Assembly: GCF_900114315.1 (NCBI RefSeq)
Contig: NZ_FOSQ01000001.1
Coordinates: 970,202-1,034,201, forward strand
Length of the DNA: 64,000 nucleotides
Direction: 5' to 3'
Source of the DNA: Falsiroseomonas stagni DSM 19981
GTDB lineage: Bacteria > Pseudomonadota > Alphaproteobacteria > Acetobacterales > Acetobacteraceae
Below the pieces are notes generated by a model. That model was not told the DNA's origin. It did not search any database and saw only the letters and a list, made by a program, of their open reading frames with translations. Within the stretch, counting starts at the first letter, position 1, and each line of letters opens with the position of its first letter. Both the position numbers and the translations under genes were made by a program. Positions 7,844 through 15,574 of this stretch are shown here, in pieces.

Positions 7844-9886
7844 ATGTCCACCAGCACGGGGGACAAGGATCCCTTCATCGCCAGCCTCGGCAAGATCTAT
7901 GCCGGCTACACCGGCGGCTTCGCCGCCTTCGTCATCATCCTCGCGATCCTTGAGCAGATGGGGGTGCCGGACAAGATCATCGGCTACCTCTTCGTTTTCC
8001 TGACCATCGGCGTCTATGCCTATATCGGCATCATCAGCCGCACCGCCGCCGTCGCCGAATATTACGTGGCCGGCCGGCGGGTCCCCGCGCTCTATAACGG
8101 CATGGCCACCGGGTCCGACTGGATGTCGGCGGCCAGCTTCATCGGCATGGCGGGCAGCCTCTACGCCCTCGGCTATGGCGGCCTCGCCTTCATCCTGGGC
8201 TGGACCGGCGGCTACATGCTGGTGGCCATCCTGCTGGCGCCCTACCTGCGGAAGTTCGGCCAGTACACCGTGCCGGACTTCCTGGGCGCGCGCTTCGGCG
8301 GCAACCTTGCCCGTTCGCTCGGCGTCATCGTCCTGCTCACCTCCTCCTTCGTCTATGTGGTGGCGCAGATCGTGGGCGTGGGCATCATCACCCAGCGCTT
8401 CCTGGAAGTGTCCTTCCTCACGGCCGTCTTCCTCGGCCTGGCGGGCATCCTGGTGTGCTCCATGCTGGGCGGCATGCGGGCCGTCACCTGGACCCAGGTG
8501 GCGCAGTACATCATCCTCATCATCGCCTACCTGATCCCCGCCATCCTGATGTCGATGAAGGTCACGGGCGTTCCGGTGCCGCAGCTGATGTACGGCTTCG
8601 CGCTGGAACGGATCGAGGGGCTGGAGAACGGCTTCCGTGCCGCGGGGATGACGCCACCGCCCGGGGTGACGGGGTGGCATACCGCGCCCTTCATCGGGCC
8701 GAATGGCGCCTTCTCCTGGTCCGCGGCGCTGAACTTCTTCGCCCTCGTCTTCTGCCTGATGGTCGGCACGGCCGCCCTGCCGCACATCCTGATGCGCTAC
8801 TTCACCACGCCGTCGGTGCGCGAAGCCCGGCAGTCCGTGGCCTGGTCGCTGTTCTTCATCTTCCTGCTGTACTTCACGGCGCCGGCCTATGCGGCCTTCG
8901 GCAAGCTCGAGATCTACCAGACCGTCATCGGCCAGCCGATCGCGGCCCTGCCGGAGTGGATCAAGAACTGGCAGATCGTGTCGCCCTATGGGGTGCCATG
9001 GGTGAACATCGTCGACGTCAACCGCGACGGCATCGTGCAGTGGGGCGAATTCCGCATCCATCCGGACGTGGTCGTGCTGGCGACGCCGGAAATCGCGGGC
9101 CTGCCCTATGTGATCGCCGGCCTCGTGGCCGCCGGCGGCCTGGCCGCCGCGCTCTCCACCGCGGACGGGTTGCTGCTGGCGCTGGCGAACGCGCTGTCGC
9201 ATGACGTCTACTACAAGATGATCGACCGCAACGCGCCCACCGCGAAGCGCCTCATCATCTCCCGCGTCCTGCTCATCCTGGTGGCCATCCTGGCGGCCTG
9301 GACGGCGGGCAATGCGGGGGCGGACATCCTGTTCCTGGTCGCCTGGGCCTTCTCCATCGCCGCCGCGGGTCTCTTCGCCGCGCTGGTGATGGGCGTCTGG
9401 TACAAGAAGACGACGAACGCCGCGGCCTGCTGGGGCATGGCGGTCGGCTACGTCTTCACCTTCGGCTACCTGATCTGGACGGAGTTCTACGGCCTGTCCT
9501 TCGTGGAACTCTTCGGGACGAAGGAAGCCATCCTGGCCGCCGCCCGGCAGACCGCGGCGCTGCCCGCGGCCGATCCGGCGCTCAAGGCCTATGCCGCCGC
9601 GCTGGTCGCCAATGCGGGCCAGATCACGGATGGCGCGATGTCCTGGTTCGGCCAGCTGATCCTGACGACCGACAGCGTGGTGCTGCGCGGCCGGACGGTG
9701 GCGAGGCTCTGGACGCTGAACAACATCTCGGGCGGCATCGTCGGCGTGCCGCTGTCGTTCCTCACCATCTGGCTGGTGTCCAAGTTCACCACGGCGCCCA
9801 GCCAGGCGATGCAGGACTTCATCGACGACATCCGGATCCCGAAGGGCGGCGTCCGCCTGGTGGACCGGAGGGAAGCCGTCGAGTAG
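7844..9886 (+). CDS. Na+:solute symporter large subunit (VC_2705 subfamily)
   Basis: A 680-residue SSS-family transporter, longer than the ActP/PutP type. It has a dozen or more helices, beginning at GFAAFVIILAILEQMG, and the family core AEYYVAGRRVPALYNGMATGSDWMS. The helices ATPEIAGLPYVIAGLVAAGG and TADGLLLALANALSHDVYY are also typical. By homology it imports a small carboxylate (acetate-like) with Na+. Residues 391-402 (DVNRDGIVQWGE) form a textbook EF-hand calcium loop in an extramembrane loop (see findings). The ATG is 4 bp after the DUF4212 stop, so the two subunits are co-translated. A strong hairpin terminator follows. No histidine-kinase or DUF294 regulator, often linked to this pair, is adjacent. 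Confidence 0.92.
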   Translation: MSTSTGDKDPFIASLGKIYAGYTGGFAAFVIILAILEQMGVPDKIIGYLFVFLTIGVYAYIGIISRTAAVAEYYVAGRRVPALYNGMATGSDWMSAASFIGMAGSLYALGYGGLAFILGWTGGYMLVAILLAPYLRKFGQYTVPDFLGARFGGNLARSLGVIVLLTSSFVYVVAQIVGVGIITQRFLEVSFLTAVFLGLAGILVCSMLGGMRAVTWTQVAQYIILIIAYLIPAILMSMKVTGVPVPQLMYGFALERIEGLENGFRAAGMTPPPGVTGWHTAPFIGPNGAFSWSAALNFFALVFCLMVGTAALPHILMRYFTTPSVREARQSVAWSLFFIFLLYFTAPAYAAFGKLEIYQTVIGQPIAALPEWIKNWQIVSPYGVPWVNIVDVNRDGIVQWGEFRIHPDVVVLATPEIAGLPYVIAGLVAAGGLAAALSTADGLLLALANALSHDVYYKMIDRNAPTAKRLIISRVLLILVAILAAWTAGNAGADILFLVAWAFSIAAAGLFAALVMGVWYKKTTNAAACWGMAVGYVFTFGYLIWTEFYGLSFVELFGTKEAILAAARQTAALPAADPALKAYAAALVANAGQITDGAMSWFGQLILTTDSVVLRGRTVARLWTLNNISGGIVGVPLSFLTIWLVSKFTTAPSQAMQDFIDDIRIPKGGVRLVDRREAVE

Positions 9887-9913
9887 CCATCCCGCCCGGA
9901 AGGGTGGAAAAGG

Positions 9914-9945
9914 GGGCGGCCGCGGCGACGCGGCCGCCCTTCCTG
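9914..9945 (+). terminator. Intrinsic terminator after the symporter
   Basis: An 11-bp perfect GC stem, GGGCGGCCGCG / CGCGGCCGCCC, with loop GCGA, followed by TTCCTGTTT. It begins 28 bp after the symporter stop codon. Confidence 0.75.
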
Positions 9946-9995
9946 TTTCGACGCCAGTGCCGCCTTCACGAACGCCGCAGGGGAAAGACCGCGCC

Positions 9996-10313
9996 GTGCA
10001 GCCCTTCATCGCCGACCATCTCGGCTTCTGGATCCCGATGTATGTCCTGGCCCTGACGGCCTGGGCCTGCCTCGGCCGGTTCCTGATGCAGGTCATGGTG
10101 CCCCATGACAGCCCGAACTACATCTGGCGCGGCTTCCGCCTGCTGACGGACTGGGCCGTCTGGCTCGCCCGCCGCGCCGTGCCGTCCTATGTCGAGGGTC
10201 GGTTCCTGCCGCTGGTCGCGGCCTGCTGGCTGTTCGGCATCCGCCTGGTCGGCGGCGTGCTGATGCTCTCCGCCGGCCTCGGCCCGCGGATCACGCCGCC
10301 GGGCGCGGGGTGA
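9996..10313 (+). CDS. Small inner-membrane protein, possibly YggT-like
   Basis: With the GTG start at 9996 the protein has 105 residues, two or three hydrophobic helices (FWIPMYVLALTAWACLG; FLPLVAACWLFGIRLVGGVL) and a basic middle. The helix-loop pattern resembles YggT proteins (osmotic/assembly membrane proteins), but key residues are not distinct enough to be sure. The GTG is preferred to the ATG at 9957 because GCAGGGGAAAG lies at a good distance and the extra 13 residues carry no membrane character. It sits after the symporter terminator and overlaps the next small membrane gene (GTGA), so the two are probably coupled. Confidence 0.65.
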   Translation: MQPFIADHLGFWIPMYVLALTAWACLGRFLMQVMVPHDSPNYIWRGFRLLTDWAVWLARRAVPSYVEGRFLPLVAACWLFGIRLVGGVLMLSAGLGPRITPPGAG

Positions 10314-10609
10314 ACGCGATGACGCCGCAGAACCTTTTCGTCGTCGTCGTCGGCCTGTGCCTGATGAACGGCCTGGTCAGCCCGGTGCTGCCGGTGATGA
10401 TGGCGCTGCATCCGGTCTGGCTGCCGGAAATGCTGCCGCCCACGAATGAGATCGTGTTCTACGGAGCGAGCCTGATGGTTTCCACCGGCACGCTGCTGCT
10501 GGCCGGGCTGCCGGCCGCGCTCCTGGAACGCCTCGGCGCCGGCCTGACCCAGGCCATGCTGGCCTGGGCTGCCGGCGCCGGGCTGCTGCTGCTGCTCGGC
10601 CTGGCCTGA
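10310..10609 (+). CDS. Small hypothetical membrane protein
   Basis: A 99-residue hydrophobic protein with about three helices (LFVVVVGLCLMNGLV; LMVSTGTLLLAGLPAALL; AMLAWAAGAGLLLLLGL). I do not recognise the family. The GTG at 10310 overlaps the TGA of the previous gene by 4 nt, suggesting coupling; an ATG at 10319 is the alternative start. The stop codon TGA at 10607 is at the same time the first three bases of the 104-bp inverted-repeat element, so the original C-terminus may have been longer before that element arrived. Confidence 0.6.
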   Translation: MNAMTPQNLFVVVVGLCLMNGLVSPVLPVMMALHPVWLPEMLPPTNEIVFYGASLMVSTGTLLLAGLPAALLERLGAGLTQAMLAWAAGAGLLLLLGLA

Positions 10610-10710
10610 GAGCTTGTGAATTAATGCCCGAAAGCGCCGGAATCCGAGGAAAAAGACCAATGATTTCAACGGGCATTAATGCTCAAGCTCGATTCTTTCA
10701 CAGGCTCTGA
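10607..10710. repeat. 104-bp inverted-repeat element, copy 1
   Basis: Terminal inverted repeats TGAGAGCTTGTGAA / TCAGAGCCTGTGAA (12 of 14 match) flank a body with an inner inverted repeat TTAATGCCCG / CGGGCATTAA. It differs from copy 2 (53695-53798) at one base only. It fills the space between two convergent genes, begins with the stop codon of the upstream gene and ends 7 bp before the stop of the downstream one. No coding capacity is believable; it looks like a MITE or REP-like element. Confidence 0.9.
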
Positions 10711-10717
10711 CCGGGGG

Positions 10718-11347
10718 TCAGCGCCAGACGAAGTCGTTGACGCTGCAGGTCTCGATCCGCCGCCGCTCGAAGGATCGGCCATCGGCATAGACCACGCGCA
10801 TATCGACGGTGCAGACGCGGCCGGCGGGCAGGCTGACCTGCAGGCGCTGGCCGGGCTGGAGGACGTTCTGGCCCAGCCGGTCCCCGCCCCAGTTGTTGTC
10901 GGTGGACAGCGACACATAGACCTCCCGGATCGTCAGGCCGGTGCCGTTGACGAAGTAGAAGCTGGGGTTGCCTGCCACCGAGGCGCCCGCGCCGCCGCCG
11001 CCGATGCTGGCCCCCGCGCCGGCGCCGGACCGGCCGAAGACGATCTGGCTGAGGCTGCAGGCATTGACCTGCATCCGGCTTTCCTCCCCCCCGCCCTGGT
11101 AGGTCACGCGAAGGTCGAGGACGCAGTCGCCGAAATTGGGCGTCACCCATACCCGCTGGCCCGGCGGCAGCACCGACGTGCCCAGGATGTCCGGCCCCCA
11201 GTCGGAGACGCGGGAGGATGAGACGTAGGCGCGTTCGATCACGCGGCCGGTGTCATTGACCAGCCAGAAGCGGTTCTGGGCCTCCGCCGCGCTCGCGCCG
11301 AGGAGACCGGCGAGCAGGGCAAGGATGGCGATCAGATGGCGACGCAT
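10718..11347 (-). CDS. Secreted protein with an internal tandem duplication
   Basis: A 209-residue exported protein. The ATG at 11347 follows GGGAGGT at good spacing and starts a clear signal peptide (MRRHLIAILALLAGLLGASAAEAQ); the frame extends upstream to 11464 but that part is not signal-like. The mature part is two copies of one domain of about 75 residues: FWLVNDTGRVIERAYVSS... ending NACSLSQIVF, and FYFVNGTGLTIREVYVSL... ending ETCSVNDFVW. The repeats share N-(D/G)-TG near the start, WG-x-D, (L/V)PPGQR or LQPGQR, and two cysteines each, separated by a Gly/Ala/Ser-rich linker. The function is unknown; a periplasmic binding or envelope role is a guess. Confidence 0.82.
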   Translation of the reverse strand: MRRHLIAILALLAGLLGASAAEAQNRFWLVNDTGRVIERAYVSSSRVSDWGPDILGTSVLPPGQRVWVTPNFGDCVLDLRVTYQGGGEESRMQVNACSLSQIVFGRSGAGAGASIGGGGAGASVAGNPSFYFVNGTGLTIREVYVSLSTDNNWGGDRLGQNVLQPGQRLQVSLPAGRVCTVDMRVVYADGRSFERRRIETCSVNDFVWR

Positions 11348-11608
11348 GAGGGGACCTCCCGGGATGCTGTTCGTATCGAAAGGTATCGGAATGGTTCTGG
11401 CAATGCTTCTGGCGCCGGCCGCGCATCGGACGCATCCTGCCCGCGCCGGAGTCGCGCGCGGCATCCGCGGGCGGCATCACGCAAGGCGTCGCGGGCCGAT
11501 CGCCGGTTAACGATGGCTTGATGCACTTGAAAGTTGCATTTGCTCGCCTTCCGGACCATGTTCTCCTGCGTACTGTCGCGTCCCGGTTGGGCGTGCCTGG
11601 GGTCATCC

Positions 11609-11950
11609 ATGTCACTCGATGCCACTCAGTCTGAGGCTGCCCTCCGTCTCTCCGTTGCCATCGATGAGATGCGCGCGGAAGTGACGGCCACACGCGCCGT
11701 GCTGAAGGCGGTCATGGCGGAGGACGGAGCCACCGCAGGTCCGATCGCGGAACTGGCGGAATCCGCGAGCCGCCTCGTGGGCTTTGCCGAGGGCGATGCG
11801 GCCGCGCAGCCCCCATCGGTGCTTGGTAAAGAGGCGGCCGCCGTCCCCCTTCATCCCATGCGCCGCATCACGGATTGGGCGGAGGGTGTCCTCCATGCCC
11901 TTCCCCCCGGCAGCCACATCGTCACCCGCCGGCGATCCGAACAGTATTGA
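11609..11950 (+). CDS. Small hypothetical protein
   Basis: From the ATG at 11609 the product has 113 residues, beginning MSLDATQSEAALRLSVAIDE, with a helical N-terminal half that could form a coiled coil, then a loose C-terminus ending RRRSEQY. No family recognised. The frame opens at 11534, but the upstream part is rich in Cys/Arg and less gene-like. The TPR lipoprotein gene follows after 153 bp. The frame is only weakly supported by base composition; it may not be a gene. Confidence 0.4.
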   Translation: MSLDATQSEAALRLSVAIDEMRAEVTATRAVLKAVMAEDGATAGPIAELAESASRLVGFAEGDAAAQPPSVLGKEAAAVPLHPMRRITDWAEGVLHALPPGSHIVTRRRSEQY

Positions 11951-12103
11951 CGCGACGGGCCGCGTCGGTGCCGAAGGACGGGCGAGGCGCGGCATGCGGC
12001 CGCACCGGGACCGTGGCAAATTGGCATCGCCATTCCGCCACATGTTGCAACAGCGCCACGCCGCGGTGGCGCAGCGCGGCCTTCCCCGGCTAGGCTGCGG
12101 CCA

Positions 12104-13822
12104 ATGATCAGGCTCGTGCCCCCTCGCCGTGCCGTCCTCCTCGCGGCGGCCCTCCTGTCGGCCTGCGCGGCGGCCGGCACGCCCGTCCCCGCCACCGCGC
12201 CCGCCCAGGCGCAGCCCGCCGAACCCGCGGGCGTCTTCGGCACCTATCTGGCCGGCCGCTTCGCCCAGTCCGAGACCGATACCCGCGCCGCGGCCGACAA
12301 CCTGCTGGACGCGCTGCGGCGGGAGCCGGATCAGGCGGAACTCATCAACCGCGCATTCGCCGCCGCGCTGCTCGATGGCCGCCCCGATGCGCTGCGCCTC
12401 GCGCGCCGGCTGCCGGACAACCAGGCGGCCGCGCTGCTGCTGGTGGGATCGGAAGCCGTGGCCGGCCGCTGGGACCGGGCGGAACAGCGTGTCCGCGCCC
12501 TGCCGCGCCAGGGGCCTTCGCAGATCCTCCAGCCCCTGCTGCTGGCCTGGGTCCAGCAGGGCAAGGGGCAGACCGACGCGGCTCTCGCCACCCTCCGCCC
12601 GCTGGCCGAAAGCGGCCGGCTGCGCGGCATCCACGCGCTGCATCTTGCGCTGATCGCCGATGTCGCCGGCCGGCCGCGGGAAGCGGAGCGCGCCATCCGC
12701 ACCGCCCTGGCCGAAACGCCGGAGCCCTCGCTCCGCCTGCTGCAACTCTCCGCCGGCATCCTGGCCCGCAGCGGGCGTGAGGCCGAGGCGCTGCGCCTGA
12801 TGGAAGCCTTGGGGCGGGGCCTCGGCGATTTCGCCATCGCGGCCGGCACGGACCAGGCGCGCCGCGCCGTCATCGTCCAGCGCGGCGTCGTCTCCGCGGT
12901 GGAGGGGATCGCGGAAGCGCATCTCGCTTTGGCCGCGGCGCTGCGCCAGCAGGGGGCGGGGGAGGGGGCGCTGATTCTCGCCCGACTGTCGCTGCGGCTG
13001 CGGCCCAGTTTCGCGCCCGCCCTGCTGCTGATCGCCGAAGCCTATGGGGAGGAACGGCACCCCGACACCGCCCATGCCGTGCTGGAACAGGTCCCGGCGA
13101 GCGATCCGCTGGCCCGTGTGGCCGCGCTGCGTCGCGCCGCGCTGCTGGACCGCATGGACCGCGTGCCGGAAGCCGAGGCCGCCTTCCGGGCCATCGCGGC
13201 GGAGGTGCCGAACGCGCCGCAGCCGATGGCGCGGCTCGGCGACCTGCTGCGCGCGCGCAACCGCTTCGCCGATGCCATCGCCGCCTATGATGCGGCGCTG
13301 GAACGCGTCGGCACGCCGACGGCGGCGGAATGGCCGCTGCTCTACGCCCGCGGCATCGCGCATGAACGCGCCGGCGCCTGGCCGCGCGCGGAGGCCGACT
13401 TCAAGCGGGCGCTCGAATTGTCGCCCGAACAGCCCTACGTCATGAACTACCTGGCCTATACCTGGGTGGAGCAGGGCAAGGACCTGCCCGCGGCGCGGCG
13501 CATGCTGGAACGCGCCGTGGAGCTTCGGCCGAATGACGGCAACATCGTCGACAGCCTCGGCTGGGCGCTGTTCAAGATGGGCGACCTGCCCGGCGCCATC
13601 CGCTGGCTGGAACGCGCGGTGGAGCTGGAGCCGCGCAACAGCGTCATCAATGACCACCTCGGCGATGCCTATTGGGCCGCGGGGCGGGAGAGGGAGGCGC
13701 GCTTCCAATGGACCCGCGCCCTCGGGCTGGAACCGGAGCCGGGCGACCTCGTGAAGATCGAGGCCAAGCTGCGGGACGGGCTGCCGCCATCGGCCATGCC
13801 CACCGCGCAGCGCACGGATTGA
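12104..13822 (+). CDS. TPR-repeat lipoprotein
   Basis: A 572-residue protein with a lipoprotein signal (LLSAC, lipidated Cys at 21) and many helical tetratricopeptide repeats. The clearest run is C-terminal: [65 protein letters not shown] and [20 protein letters not shown]. It probably sits at the outer or inner membrane facing the periplasm and scaffolds an envelope complex. ispE starts 20 bp later in the same direction; a TPR gene before ispE is a usual alphaproteobacterial arrangement. The precise partner is unknown. Confidence 0.9.
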   Translation: MIRLVPPRRAVLLAAALLSACAAAGTPVPATAPAQAQPAEPAGVFGTYLAGRFAQSETDTRAAADNLLDALRREPDQAELINRAFAAALLDGRPDALRLARRLPDNQAAALLLVGSEAVAGRWDRAEQRVRALPRQGPSQILQPLLLAWVQQGKGQTDAALATLRPLAESGRLRGIHALHLALIADVAGRPREAERAIRTALAETPEPSLRLLQLSAGILARSGREAEALRLMEALGRGLGDFAIAAGTDQARRAVIVQRGVVSAVEGIAEAHLALAAALRQQGAGEGALILARLSLRLRPSFAPALLLIAEAYGEERHPDTAHAVLEQVPASDPLARVAALRRAALLDRMDRVPEAEAAFRAIAAEVPNAPQPMARLGDLLRARNRFADAIAAYDAALERVGTPTAAEWPLLYARGIAHERAGAWPRAEADFKRALELSPEQPYVMNYLAYTWVEQGKDLPAARRMLERAVELRPNDGNIVDSLGWALFKMGDLPGAIRWLERAVELEPRNSVINDHLGDAYWAAGREREARFQWTRALGLEPEPGDLVKIEAKLRDGLPPSAMPTAQRTD

Positions 13823-13841
13823 CGGCGCCAACCCGGCCGGC

Positions 13842-14741
13842 ATGAGCGGCTTCGCCCCCACCTTTGCCCCTGCCAAGGTGAATCTGGCGCTGCGCGTCAC
13901 GGGCCGGCGCGCCGATGGCTATCATCTGCTGGACAGCCTGGCGGTTTTTGCCGGTGTTGGGGATGTCGTCTCCGCCAGGCCGGCGGAGGGGCTGACCCTG
14001 TCCCTGGCCGGGCCGGGCGCGGAGGCCCTGCGGGCGGAGCCCGACAACCTGGTCCTGCGCGCCGCCCGCGCGCTGGCCGATACCGCCGGGGTGCCGGCAC
14101 GGGCGGCCATCACCCTCGAAAAGCACCTGCCGGTCGCCTCGGGCATCGGTGGCGGTTCCGCCGATGCGGCGGCCGCGCTGCGGGTGCTGGATGCGCTCTG
14201 GGGCACCGCGATCGGCGCCGAGGGCCTCCGGCAGGTCGCCGCCGGGCTGGGCGCCGATGTGCCGGTCTGCGTCGAAAGCCGGCCGATGCGCATGCGTGGC
14301 GTGGGTGAGGTGCTGGACCCGGTGCCGCCCCTGCCGCCCTTCGGGCTGCTGCTGGCCAATCCGCGCCTGGCCCTGGCGACGCCCGCCGTCTTCAAGGCCC
14401 GCGCGCCCGGCTTCTCGCCGCCGATCGCCTACCCGGAAGGCTGGCGGGATGCCGCGGCGCTGGCGGATTGGCTGCGGCCGCTCGGCAACGACCTGGAAGC
14501 GGCGGCGATCACCCTCTGCCCCCCCATCGCCGAGGTGCTGGCCGCCATCGCGGCGACACCAGGTTGCCTGCTGGCGCGGATGAGCGGCAGCGGCGCCACC
14601 TGCGTCGGCATCTTCGCGACACCGGCCGCGGCCGAGGCCGCGGCGGCGGCCCTGCCCGCGTCCTGGTGGCGCTGGGGCGGGGCCGAGGCGCCCGGCGATG
14701 CCGGCCTTCCCGCTGCCGCACGGGGTCCGCGTCTGCCCTGA
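13842..14741 (+). CDS. ispE: 4-diphosphocytidyl-2-C-methyl-D-erythritol kinase
   Basis: A 299-residue GHMP kinase of the MEP isoprenoid pathway, which phosphorylates CDP-ME at the 2-hydroxyl using ATP. Visible motifs are [19 protein letters not shown] at the N-terminus (catalytic Lys and substrate Asp region), the ATP loop [17 protein letters not shown] near residue 105, LGADVPVC, and the GHMP C-terminal [16 protein letters not shown]. The ATG at 13842 gives the usual N-terminus. It is likely co-transcribed with the TPR lipoprotein upstream. ispH of the same pathway is also in the window (51993-52955) but far away. Confidence 0.95.
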   Translation: MSGFAPTFAPAKVNLALRVTGRRADGYHLLDSLAVFAGVGDVVSARPAEGLTLSLAGPGAEALRAEPDNLVLRAARALADTAGVPARAAITLEKHLPVASGIGGGSADAAAALRVLDALWGTAIGAEGLRQVAAGLGADVPVCVESRPMRMRGVGEVLDPVPPLPPFGLLLANPRLALATPAVFKARAPGFSPPIAYPEGWRDAAALADWLRPLGNDLEAAAITLCPPIAEVLAAIAATPGCLLARMSGSGATCVGIFATPAAAEAAAAALPASWWRWGGAEAPGDAGLPAAARGPRLP

Positions 14742-14782
14742 ACCACCCGGATATCGTCCTTTCCCATGGGGAGATGATGAAC

Positions 14783-15370
14783 ATGCGATGGCTTCTTGCC
14801 CTGGTGCTTCTCGCGGGACCGGTGCGGGCGGAGACGCCGCCGGCGCCACCGATGGCGGAGCGACTGCTGCCCGGTGAGAGGGACGGCTTCGTCACCGACG
14901 CGGCGCGCGGATGCTGGCTCTGGCTCGGCGGGCTGTCGGACCTCGCGGCCGATGTCGAGGCGCGATGGAGCGGCGCCTGCCCCGACGGACCGGCCGAGGG
15001 CGCCGGCCGGGCCCTGTTCCTCTGGCGCGAGGGTCGTGCCGTGCGCGGCATGGTCTATGAGGGCGTGATGAAGGGCGGTCGCCCGGACGGCCGCGGTGCC
15101 CTGGCTTATCTGCGCAACGGGGAACCGACGATGACCGAAGCCGGGGACTACACGAAGGACGGACTCGTGCGGGGCCGGGTTGAGGTGCTGGTGCAGGGGC
15201 TGGTCTATGAGGGCGCGCTATCGGACGGCGTGCCGCACGGCCCCGGCATGCTGCGCAGCGCAGGGGGAAGTGTTGCCGGCATCTGGGCCAGTGGCTGCCT
15301 TCCCCTGCCGGGCGGCGCCTGGGCGGCCTTCCTCCGTCCCGAGGAAGGCTGCGCGGCAGCCGAGGATTGA
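14783..15370 (+). CDS. Secreted MORN-repeat-like protein
   Basis: A 195-residue exported protein starting MRWLLALVLLAGPVRAETPP, a short signal peptide. Three ATG codons lie at 14774, 14777 and 14783; the last is chosen because GGGGAG then sits about 9 bp upstream. The C-terminal half shows MORN-like repeats: MVYEGVMKGGRPDGRGALAY, AGDYTKDGLVRGRVEVL, and LVYEGALSDGVPHGPGMLRS. MORN repeats in bacteria are usually in envelope proteins of unknown role. There are four cysteines (RGCWLW, SGACPD, SGCLPL, EGCAA) that could form disulfides. It lies 41 bp after ispE but probably is a separate function. Confidence 0.75.
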   Translation: MRWLLALVLLAGPVRAETPPAPPMAERLLPGERDGFVTDAARGCWLWLGGLSDLAADVEARWSGACPDGPAEGAGRALFLWREGRAVRGMVYEGVMKGGRPDGRGALAYLRNGEPTMTEAGDYTKDGLVRGRVEVLVQGLVYEGALSDGVPHGPGMLRSAGGSVAGIWASGCLPLPGGAWAAFLRPEEGCAAAED

Positions 15371-15529
15371 TACCAACGGCCGCTTTCAGCGACTCGTTGG
15401 TATTGTTTTGCTGCCCTCAAGCGCCGGGCGGCCGCTCCGCGGCCTTGGCTCGCCGGACGACCGGCGGGCCGCATTCGCGGCCTCGGCCGGCTTTGCCGGC
15501 CGCAGGTCACTCCATCGTGCCGTTGGTAT
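15371..15529. repeat. Palindrome-rich intergenic block bounded by TACCAACGGC inverted repeats
   Basis: The stretch between two convergent genes opens with TACCAACGGC (15371-15380) and closes with its exact complement GCCGTTGGTA (15520-15529); a third copy, CGTTGGTA, lies at 15395-15402 and can pair with the first as an 8-bp stem. Inside lies copy A of the GC-rich double-hairpin repeat. It could be a small mobile or regulatory element; no gene is seen. Confidence 0.6.
15412..15475 (+). repeat. GC-rich double-hairpin repeat, copy A
   Basis: Begins TGCCCTCAAGCGCCGGGCG, then hairpin GGCCGC-TCC-GCGGCC, then CTTGGCT, then hairpin GCCGG-ACGA-CCGGC, ending GGGCCGCATT. It shares this order with copy B (31325-31380) and copy C (23950-24010). 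It lies between the convergent MORN-like and aminotransferase genes. Confidence 0.7.
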
Positions 15530-15574
15530 GATTCCGCCGCGGCGCACGAGGCGCCGAAAGCCGCGAAGGGTGCC

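Noticed and set aside
10607-10710. Short peptide beginning MKSLVFFLGFRRFRALIHKL on the minus strand, with a near-identical copy at 53695-53798
   Set aside because: It is simply the repeat element read in one frame; there is no ribosome site and the frames end at the element border or in the neighbouring gene.
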